This document shows positions 1 to 5,353 of a stretch of DNA of 6,901 nt, one piece after another. The notes under the pieces were generated by a model. The model had not been told where the DNA came from. It made no database searches and saw nothing but the letters and a program-made list of their open reading frames with translations. Every line of letters starts with the position of its first letter. Positions within the stretch are counted from its first letter, which is position 1. Made by a program: the position numbers and the translations under genes. Origin of the DNA: Deltaproteobacteria bacterium (GTDB lineage Bacteria > Desulfobacterota > Desulfobacteria > Desulfobacterales > ETH-SRB1); NCBI GenBank assembly GCA_030627405.1, contig DAOUSD010000086.1, forward strand, positions 1 to 6,901, in the 5' to 3' direction.

Positions 1-463
1 CTTCAGGGCGCATAAGAAGATATACTGTTCTTCCCGCTTTTTTTAGGGCGGTTAAGGCGATTTGCCAGCTGCCTGCATGTGATGTTAACAAGATTATTCC
101 TTGTTTATTATTCCGGAGCAGGGTTATCAACTCATTGTATCCATTAAGTTGAATATCAAATCTTGTATGCCCGGCAACAGACGCATATCTGTCAATAAGC
201 TGCTTCCCCTGACTAATGAACAGACGGTAAACATGCAATAGCCTTATTAAATAACCGCAATCGGGAAATCTTTTATTTATATATGACAAAGCAGCAGAAA
301 CCGCAGTCCGGTCAAAAACCAAATAATAAAGGCAGACAATATACAAAAAGCCATATGTTTTGCGTAGCCCGAATAATTTCAGGAGAGCTTTGAAAAACCA
401 GAAGCCGAATTTATTTCCTCTTTTCCTGGTATTTATATTTTGTAACCGTTCAATCGGTTCCAT
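1..463 (-). CDS. LpxL/HtrB-like lipid acyltransferase, N-terminal part (cut by left edge)
   Basis: The frame opens at ATG 463 and runs off the left edge, giving 154 visible residues of a family that is usually about 290-310 residues long. The start reads MEPIERLQNINTRKRGNKFG and is followed by a hydrophobic stretch at about residues 36-50, as in the N-terminal membrane anchor of LpxL-type enzymes. The sequence IILLTSHAGSWQIAL (residues 123-137) sits where the family has its catalytic HX4D/E motif. Here it is His129 with Gln134 in the place of the acidic residue. Such enzymes transfer an acyl chain from ACP to a lipid or sugar on the inner face of the inner membrane. The gene overlaps the end of the glycosyltransferase by 14 bases in another frame, so the two are probably translationally coupled. 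An AGG lies 8 bases before the ATG. APE clusters often carry a glycosyltransferase fused to, or beside, such an acyltransferase, so this one probably esterifies or anchors the cluster product (inference). The conserved C-terminal half cannot be checked here. Confidence 0.85.
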   Translation of the reverse strand, partial: MEPIERLQNINTRKRGNKFGFWFFKALLKLFGLRKTYGFLYIVCLYYLVFDRTAVSAALSYINKRFPDCGYLIRLLHVYRLFISQGKQLIDRYASVAGHTRFDIQLNGYNELITLLRNNKQGIILLTSHAGSWQIALTALKKAGRTVYLLMRPE

Positions 464-1652
464 GATTACTACCTGTACTAATTTTCTTGCGAAATATTTG
501 CGCAGCACCAAATACAATTATACCTATTAATAATGCTGCTATCGGTGCAACAATCAAGGAACCAAGTAACCACTCTATAAGTCTTGCCGGAAGCTGGCCG
601 AAAACTGTATTCAGATTCACATCTGTCAGCCAGCGGCCGTTTCGCATATAATAGCCCAGCTCAATGCAAATTAGCGGAACAAAAGGCGGCATACATAAGT
701 GTTGTATATTCAGCGCCATTATTTTATTCAGATGAAGGCGTGTTGCAACATAGGCAATTACTAAAGTATGCATTGATATGAGAGGCAGCACTGCAAAAAA
801 GGTCCCAACTGCGCCTGACATGGCCAATCCGCCGGGGCTTGCGTTTTCTTTTAGTAATTTTTTTAACAATTTTACAGGATGACGCATTAAACTGAAGTCA
901 ACCTGCTTTTTAGGTGCTGCAACAAGTTTTCGGTGCGGAAACGGTAAAAGGCGTCTTCCAACCAGCCTGGTATGCATACAGGAAATACGGAAATTATCTA
1001 TAAATGGTTTAAAACCAGAAATTCGCATATGAGGTTCAGGATACCAGACGTCAATTTCAACAGTTTTTAAATACAGCCCGGCCCAAACCATTTTAGCAAG
1101 AACTTCAGCCTCAAAATCGTAATGCGAACCTTTCATATTCACCTGTAAAAGATGTTTTACAGGGTAAGCTCGAAATCCACTCTGGCAATCATCGATGGAT
1201 ACACCTGTTTCCACTCTGAGCCAGAAATTTGCGAGCTTTCTTCCAAAACGGCTTGAATTTGGAATGTTTTTTCCATTAAATTTTCTGCATCCGATAATTA
1301 CAGATGTTTCATCATCTTGAAGCAAAGGTATAAATTTTTCTAAATCACCGGCATAGTGCTGGCCATCCGCATCAATAGTAATCATAAAACGACCGCCATT
1401 GGCTTCAACATGCCTTAAAGCAGTAAGAATAGCCTGTCCCTTGCCTCTGTTTTTATTATGCTTCAGCACCTCAATATCGCTGCCGGAAAATAATGCTGAA
1501 ATATCCGTATCAGTACTACCATCATCAACAACAACCACTTTTTGCAAATATGAACGGCAACCCAGAACAACCTCTTTAACAGTATTCTTATTGTTAAATA
1601 CCGGAATAACACACCAGATATGTTCGGTTGAAAATGAGTTATTATTTTCCAT
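450..1652 (-). CDS. Family 2 glycosyltransferase with C-terminal DUF2062 membrane domain
   Basis: This 400-residue protein has two parts. Residues about 12-235 are a GT-A family 2 glycosyltransferase of the dolichyl-phosphate-mannose-synthase type. It shows the IPVFNN opening, VVVVDDGSTD (39-48), the nucleotide-sugar/metal motif DADGQH (94-99), DCQSGFRAY (155-163) and FEAEVLAK (180-187). Residues about 257-388 look like DUF2062: HPVKLLKKLL, a glycine-rich loop (ASPGGLAMSGAVGTFFAV), then hydrophobic segments at about 283-305, 312-333 and 362-386. The enzyme should transfer a sugar from a nucleotide sugar on the cytoplasmic membrane face. The acceptor is unknown; a lipid or the polyene/acyl product of the cluster is the natural candidate. 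It follows the second radical SAM gene after 81 bases and overlaps the acyltransferase by 14 bases. I see no good ribosome binding site before ATG 1652; a weak hairpin lies there instead. The catalytic motifs look intact. The sugar donor cannot be read from the sequence. Confidence 0.93.
   Translation of the reverse strand: MENNNSFSTEHIWCVIPVFNNKNTVKEVVLGCRSYLQKVVVVDDGSTDTDISALFSGSDIEVLKHNKNRGKGQAILTALRHVEANGGRFMITIDADGQHYAGDLEKFIPLLQDDETSVIIGCRKFNGKNIPNSSRFGRKLANFWLRVETGVSIDDCQSGFRAYPVKHLLQVNMKGSHYDFEAEVLAKMVWAGLYLKTVEIDVWYPEPHMRISGFKPFIDNFRISCMHTRLVGRRLLPFPHRKLVAAPKKQVDFSLMRHPVKLLKKLLKENASPGGLAMSGAVGTFFAVLPLISMHTLVIAYVATRLHLNKIMALNIQHLCMPPFVPLICIELGYYMRNGRWLTDVNLNTVFGQLPARLIEWLLGSLIVAPIAALLIGIIVFGAAQIFRKKISTGSNHGTD
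472..474 (-). promoter_or_regulatory. Probable ribosome binding site of the acyltransferase
   Basis: AGG on the minus strand lies 8 bases before the ATG at 463-461, within the last codons of the glycosyltransferase. It supports a start at 463 and the 14-base gene overlap. Confidence 0.45.
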
Positions 1653-1654
1653 AC

Positions 1655-1704
1655 GGATAACGCTTTAGCGTTTTTAAATATTATTTTTTAGCGAGCCCTT
1701 ATCC
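1655..1704 (-). other. Weak leader hairpin before the glycosyltransferase
   Basis: GGATAACGCT (1655-1664) can pair with AGCG (1690-1693) plus TTATCC (1699-1704), leaving a 5-base bulge. Inside it, AACGC/GCGTT (1659-1663 with 1668-1672) can instead form a small hairpin with a 4-base loop. The structure reaches within 2 bases of the glycosyltransferase ATG, where no Shine-Dalgarno sequence is visible. It may be a leader structure affecting translation, or only chance pairing in AT-rich DNA. Confidence 0.25.
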
Positions 1705-1733
1705 TCTCAGATTTTTTTCAAATAGCTAAAGAG

Positions 1734-3104
1734 TCACGAGTTTGTAGCTTTTTGCTTTTTATGTTTTTCATCCTTTGGAATAAGCATATCCCACAATGAT
1801 CCTGAGTACCCGAGTTTATGAAGAAATTGTAAACTGCCATCCAGAGCATCCGGCGGAAAAATACAATGCCTTATCCCTTTAAAAGCATTATTTAATGTAT
1901 TTTCAAGCCACTGTTTATCTATTCCAGGTGCTATATAATATACCGGCTCAAGCAATTCCTGTTCACGCGAAATAATGCCTTGCTTAATTGCAGTCCCGGC
2001 AAGAGCGGTATCAGGAAGAATACGTATGCCCATAAAAATAAATGAAACAGTTTTTTTCAGGTTTATTATATTATGTATTCCTTCCATTACGGTTTTCTGT
2101 GTTTCCCCGGGGCAGCCAAACATGTAATAATGCGCCGTAGCGACACCGTTGCGGATAAAAAGGTCGTTACATTTGATAATATCATTGAAATGAAAAGATT
2201 TGCCCAGTTTCTTCAGTGTGATGTTTGATGCAGCATCAGCCCCAATTTCCGCAGCTTTAAGGCCGGTTTGTTTCATGAGCTTTACATGTTCCTCATCAAG
2301 GCCTTCGGGCTTGAAAAAAGCCGTCCATGGAATAAATATGCCACGCCTTTTCATTTCATTGATCACATCAAGATAGCGGCCATTGTCATCATTAAATACA
2401 GAATCAGTAAAAAAAATATATTTGACCTTGTGTTTATTCATCAGGGTATGAATATCATTAACAACCTCTATAGGCTCCCTGCAACGAATAGTTGAACCTT
2501 CAAGGACAGGATAAGAACAATACACGCATTTATGAGTACAGCCGCGTTTTGTCTGGACAGAAGCTATATTGCCGCTTTTCAGATAAAATTTCATAATGCT
2601 GGAATCATAAAATGCAGAAGGAATTTCATTCCCGCTCAGCTTTAATGAGGTTTTGATACACCTGTGCTCCGGATATTTTCCCTGCCAGGCATTATTAACG
2701 AACTCAACCATTAATGCTTCGCCTTCTCCTACAATTCCATAGTCAGCGCCAACTTCGCGCAGAATTACGTCCGGCATAATAGAGAACCCTGAACCACCCA
2801 TAACAACTTTGGCATTTGTTGTCTGCCGAATTTTTTTTACCATATTTCCTACTGCATCAATATATCTCTGTTCATTTAGTAGATTGACGTTGTCAATATT
2901 TCGTATTGATATGCCGATAATTTCCGGATTGACTTGTTTAATCTCATTTCCAAGCTTATCCAATGAGCAGTTATTTTGAAGGAAGTCAAATTGGTATACA
3001 TCATAACCTGCATTTTTCAGTGCTGCGGCAACCATACTTAACCCAAGCGGATATGTAGGATAAGGAGTGCTTGCAGTATTGGAAGAAATTAATAGGATTT
3101 TCAT
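1734..3104 (-). CDS. B12-binding-domain radical SAM protein (second of a tandem pair)
   Basis: This 456-residue protein opens with MKILLISSNT and a Rossmann-like cobalamin-binding domain (about 1-140). That domain shows the PLGLSMVAAALKNAGYDV pattern, ISIRNIDN (66-73), VMGGSGFSIMP (101-111) and the GIVGEGEA loop (123-130). No DxHxxG motif is visible, as is common in B12-dependent radical SAM proteins. The radical SAM core (about 175-400) carries RGCTHKCVYC with Cys189, Cys193 and Cys196 in the CX3CX2C spacing that binds the [4Fe-4S] cluster, followed by a GCPGET loop (330-335). The family uses S-adenosylmethionine and cobalamin to methylate unactivated carbons or drive other radical reactions on lipids and natural products. 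I recall related proteins being named lipid-biosynthesis or variant-cofactor B12-binding/radical SAM proteins, but cannot verify that here. Its place between KS/CLF and glycosyltransferase genes supports a lipid or polyene substrate (inference). The ATG lacks a clear ribosome binding site; a long inverted repeat ends 14 bases upstream. The exact reaction is unknown. Confidence 0.93.
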   Translation of the reverse strand: MKILLISSNTASTPYPTYPLGLSMVAAALKNAGYDVYQFDFLQNNCSLDKLGNEIKQVNPEIIGISIRNIDNVNLLNEQRYIDAVGNMVKKIRQTTNAKVVMGGSGFSIMPDVILREVGADYGIVGEGEALMVEFVNNAWQGKYPEHRCIKTSLKLSGNEIPSAFYDSSIMKFYLKSGNIASVQTKRGCTHKCVYCSYPVLEGSTIRCREPIEVVNDIHTLMNKHKVKYIFFTDSVFNDDNGRYLDVINEMKRRGIFIPWTAFFKPEGLDEEHVKLMKQTGLKAAEIGADAASNITLKKLGKSFHFNDIIKCNDLFIRNGVATAHYYMFGCPGETQKTVMEGIHNIINLKKTVSFIFMGIRILPDTALAGTAIKQGIISREQELLEPVYYIAPGIDKQWLENTLNNAFKGIRHCIFPPDALDGSLQFLHKLGYSGSLWDMLIPKDEKHKKQKATNS

Positions 3105-3118
3105 AAGTTTTTATTTTT

Positions 3119-3211
3119 GTAAGCGTTCACGGAACGTCGAAATTAGAAATTTGGCCTTCATGCTTTTGTACTGTTCTTCCCAATTTCAAGTTTCAAGCCG
3201 TGAACGGTTAC
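3119..3211. repeat. 93-base imperfect inverted-repeat element between the radical SAM genes
   Basis: The outer 14 bases, GTAAGCGTTCACGG (3119-3132) and CCGTGAACGGTTAC (3198-3211), pair with one mismatch. After a 6-base versus 3-base spacer, the inner parts 3139-3154 and 3179-3194 match again at 13 of 16 positions. The pairing arms are about 33-36 bases long, with a 24-base loop (3155-3178). The element nearly fills the 103-base gap between the two radical SAM genes. Its right end contains the stop codon of the upstream gene (TAA, minus strand 3210-3208) and its left end lies 14 bases from the next start codon. There is no coding capacity for a transposase. It looks like a small mobile or dispersed inverted repeat (MITE- or REP-like), or a processing/stability hairpin in the transcript. 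I see no clear target-site duplication. Confidence 0.7.
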
Positions 3212-4476
3212 TTATCCTTTTTCCAGGGTACCGGCCATAAGCGATTCGAACTCAGGCTGATATTTTTATATGTTCCGTCATTCTTTTCTTTTTCAATAAC
3301 CGTAAGATATAGCTTTGCCATCTTTATTTCTTTACAGCAATCAGCGTAGAATGCTTCCCAGGCATACTCATACATTTTTTGCAGTGAGTCCACACTCATT
3401 TTTTTTGGTTTAAAAACAACTTCACCAGCAGTATAATGTTCCCAGTCATTATGAATTATTCTGTTTTCCTTCTCCAGTTGTTTTCTGACAGGAGAATGTG
3501 GGAAGGGCGTAAGAATAGTAAACTCAGCAAGATCCAGATCTATTTCCAGCAGAAAATCCACCAGCCGTTTAATATAATCTTCGTCATGATCATCTAATCC
3601 CAGAAGAATAGTGCCCTCAACTCCAATGCCGCGATCTTTTAGCCGCTTTATCTTTTTTCGGATATGATCGGAAGTGTCCACAATAGCCTGATATACATAC
3701 CAGCATCCGGCCTCTACAGCTAAATCAAGTATCTCATCATCATCCTTTATCGGATGAGATATCCATTTCTTTTTTAAAGGCGCAATAGATTTAAACAGCA
3801 GCTTTTCCCATTCATCGTTTTGAGCCAGGGAATTATCAACAAAAAATAGACGGTTGTTGTTAATACTTTCCAGTTCTTTTATTACTGCTTTAATAGGGCG
3901 AGGTCTGAACTTTCTGCCTCCAAGAAATGGGGTGCAGCAGGGGAAACAGTTGAAACGGCATCCACGGGATGCATGGATAAGATCAACCATTTGAACGCCA
4001 CGAAAGTTATATAGTTCGCGTTTCAAAATACTTCTTCTGGCGGTCCCAACCAATGATATGTCAGGAAAATTCTGATGATAGTTGTAAATCTTTTTTAACT
4101 GACCTTTCTTAAAATCTTCAATAACGGCATCAAAACGTCCTTCCGGTTCGCCGATGAACACAGAATCAGCGTGTTGCATAGTTTCTTCTGCATGCAGCAT
4201 TGTTGCAATCCCGCCGAATATAACCATTTTTCCGTGAGATCTGTACCAGTCAGAGATTTTCCATGCACGTGGTATCTGGCAGGTCAGCAGAACTGAAATG
4301 GCAATTAAATCAGCTTGTTCATATAAATCAAGTTTTTCGACATTTTCATCGCAAAAAGAAATTTCAACATCATCTTTTATTGTCGCAGCAAAAACAACCG
4401 GACCGTGAGGCGGCAGATTAAATTCGGGCTGATTTTTTAATTTTGGCCATTTGGGGTATATTAGTTTAATTTTCAC
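3208..4476 (-). CDS. B12-binding-domain radical SAM protein (first of a tandem pair)
   Basis: From the preferred GTG start the protein has 422 residues and opens MKIKLIYPKWPKL, typical of this family. The GTG has an AAGG 5 bases upstream (4482-4485). An in-frame ATG at 4497 would add seven residues but has no Shine-Dalgarno sequence. Residue numbers below count from that ATG. A cobalamin-binding-like domain covers about 8-125, with IAISVLLTC (65-73), MVIFGGIATM (91-100) and VFIGEPEG (113-120). The radical SAM core carries SRGCRFNCFPCC, with Cys180, Cys184 and Cys187 as the CX3CX2C cluster ligands and an extra Cys188 next to them. ILLGLDDHDED (297-307) is at the usual later core position. The C-terminal tail (about 355-429) is family-specific. 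The reaction is unknown; C-methylation, desaturation or ring formation on a thioester-bound or lipid acyl chain are all possible (inference). The protein is clearly different in sequence from its neighbour at 1734-3104, so the two are unlikely to be a recent duplication. Confidence 0.92.
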   Translation of the reverse strand: MKIKLIYPKWPKLKNQPEFNLPPHGPVVFAATIKDDVEISFCDENVEKLDLYEQADLIAISVLLTCQIPRAWKISDWYRSHGKMVIFGGIATMLHAEETMQHADSVFIGEPEGRFDAVIEDFKKGQLKKIYNYHQNFPDISLVGTARRSILKRELYNFRGVQMVDLIHASRGCRFNCFPCCTPFLGGRKFRPRPIKAVIKELESINNNRLFFVDNSLAQNDEWEKLLFKSIAPLKKKWISHPIKDDDEILDLAVEAGCWYVYQAIVDTSDHIRKKIKRLKDRGIGVEGTILLGLDDHDEDYIKRLVDFLLEIDLDLAEFTILTPFPHSPVRKQLEKENRIIHNDWEHYTAGEVVFKPKKMSVDSLQKMYEYAWEAFYADCCKEIKMAKLYLTVIEKEKNDGTYKNISLSSNRLWPVPWKKDK

Positions 4477-4481
4477 GTTAA

Positions 4482-4487
4482 CCTTTT
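4482..4487 (-). promoter_or_regulatory. Ribosome binding site favouring the GTG start
   Basis: On the minus strand AAAAGG is followed by 5 bases (TTAAC) and GTG at 4476-4474. It decides the start: translation from here gives the family-typical MKIKLIYP opening, while the upstream ATG at 4497 has no comparable site. Confidence 0.55.
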
Positions 4488-4529
4488 TTTGGCTCATCGT
4501 GGGTTTGTGTGAAATCGGCTATTTTTACA

Positions 4530-4553
4530 CCCACTTGCCATCCTCAAGGTGGG
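4530..4553. other. Imperfect hairpin upstream of the first radical SAM gene
   Basis: CCCACTTG (4530-4537) pairs with CAAGGTGGG (4545-4553) apart from one bulged G (4548), around a 7-base loop. In the minus (transcript) direction no T-run follows, so it is not a standard terminator. It lies 54 bases before the preferred GTG start and could be a leader structure or part of the repeat block next to it. Confidence 0.4.
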
Positions 4554-4563
4554 AATAAATCGG

Positions 4564-4607
4564 AAAAAATCCCTTTATATTCCCCCTTTGAAGGGGGTTA
4601 GGGGGAT
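4564..4607 (-). repeat. CCCCCTT/AAGGGGG palindromic repeat with terminator-like shape
   Basis: On the plus strand CCCCCTT (4582-4588) and AAGGGGG (4591-4597) form a perfect 7-base inverted repeat with a 2-base centre, followed by TTAGGGGGATG. Outside it, ATCCC (4569-4573) and GGGAT (4603-4607) pair as an outer stem. Read on the minus strand, the double stem ends directly in six Ts (4569-4564). That is the shape of an intrinsic terminator, although the inner and outer stems are separated by internal loops of 5 and 8 bases. I recall very similar CCCCTTTGAAGGGG-type repeats scattered in intergenic regions of deltaproteobacterial and other genomes, so it is probably a dispersed repeat that happens to sit inside this operon. 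It could reduce read-through from the KS/CLF genes into the radical SAM genes. Confidence 0.6.
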
Positions 4608-4653
4608 GTTAATAGTAGCTAAAAAATGACAAATTTTACTAAAATTAAATTTT

Positions 4654-5328
4654 TCACACTAATTCACGAAGAAGCCTATTTAGCATCATTAATATTTTAT
4701 CGAAATCAGATATTTTTTCAATAGTATCAACTACGTCTTCAAGGGATAGCGATTTCACAGTTGAAGTATTATCTTTATTACCCAAAACAAAGCAAACAGC
4801 TTTTTCCTCATTTGCCTCAACTGCAATCATTTTTGATGTTTCTCCACAAAGGATCATTTTGCCGGCAAATCGCAGCATCGACGCTATTTGATTAACCTGA
4901 AACTTAACATATAGCAGAGGTCCCTGGAATCCAAAATAAATTGCGGCCTCAGCCATAGGAGTTGAGGGCAGGGTATAGATAAAAAGATTCCCTCTTGCGA
5001 TAGTACGACCGCATGAAACATAGTCCTTAAAGTAAGCCAGGTTAGACTCAAGGCAACCATCATTGTTTGTGCCGAGAATTCCAGCATCATGTTTCATATG
5101 CTCAGAATATGTTATTCCGGCATCATTCAGGGCAAGGGCTATGGAGCAGCAAGTCATCTTTGAAGCAGCATCAAATCTCCCAAAATTTTTAATCGCATAC
5201 TTTAACACTGATTCATGCTGCAAATGAGAATGTAACGATTTTAAATCAGTATAATTACCTTGAAGCTTTTTTATAATACTGCCGTATTCTGTCAGTGTAA
5301 TCCAGCCGATTCCTTTAATGACAATCAT
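4654..5328 (-). CDS. Half-length ketosynthase-like protein, chain-length-factor type
   Basis: This 224-residue protein opens MIVIKGIGWITLTEYGS and resembles the short N-terminal-type ketosynthase domain (Pfam Ketoacyl-synt_2) found beside the KS in APE-type clusters. Matching features are DAGILGTNNDGCLESNLAYF (81-100), ARGNLFIYTLPSTPMAEAAI (111-130) and YFGFQGPLLYV (131-141). After the GP of that last motif, where an active KS has its nucleophilic Cys, the sequence reads KFQVNQIAS. A simple count from GP puts Val145 there, and a two-residue shift puts Gln147 there; neither is Cys. The downstream catalytic His residues are absent because the C-terminal half is missing. The protein should be a non-catalytic partner that pairs with the KS at 5354-6487 and sets chain length, as in known KS-CLF heterodimers (ApeO-ApeC type). 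The two genes are 25 bases apart. No clear ribosome binding site precedes the ATG. The short length is usual for this family and does not indicate a frameshift. Confidence 0.85.
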   Translation of the reverse strand: MIVIKGIGWITLTEYGSIIKKLQGNYTDLKSLHSHLQHESVLKYAIKNFGRFDAASKMTCCSIALALNDAGITYSEHMKHDAGILGTNNDGCLESNLAYFKDYVSCGRTIARGNLFIYTLPSTPMAEAAIYFGFQGPLLYVKFQVNQIASMLRFAGKMILCGETSKMIAVEANEEKAVCFVLGNKDNTSTVKSLSLEDVVDTIEKISDFDKILMMLNRLLRELV

Positions 5329-5353
5329 AAGTTCATAGTTTGCAGTTTACGGT

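Noticed and set aside
442..452. GTAACCGTTCA, identical to 11 bases of the inverted-repeat end at 3201-3211
   Set aside because: It lies within coding sequence across the glycosyltransferase stop, has no second arm at element spacing, and the match breaks off after 11 bases. Probably coincidence, though both copies overlap a stop codon.
584..1668. Plus-strand open frames at 584-781 and 1399-1668
   Set aside because: Both are antisense to intact glycosyltransferase coding sequence with clear family motifs, and show no domain or ribosome binding site of their own.
3111..3161. 16-codon minus-strand frame (MKAKFLISTFRERLQK) ending just before the second radical SAM gene
   Set aside because: It lies wholly inside the inverted-repeat element, has no well-placed ribosome binding site, and could easily arise by chance. 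A regulatory leader peptide is not supported by any attenuator pattern.
3170..3211. TTGAAA boxes on the minus strand within the inverted repeat as a -35 element
   Set aside because: No acceptable -10 box lies 16-18 bases downstream of either copy.
4608..4653. TTGTCA and TATTAA on the minus strand as a promoter for the radical SAM genes
   Set aside because: The two boxes are only 12 bases apart, too close for a sigma-70 promoter, and AT-rich sequence gives such matches readily.
5329..5353. Repeat-like AGTTT-containing spacer between the KS and half-KS genes
   Set aside because: It loosely recalls the inverted-repeat ends (ACGGTTCAC) but is too short and degenerate to call a copy.
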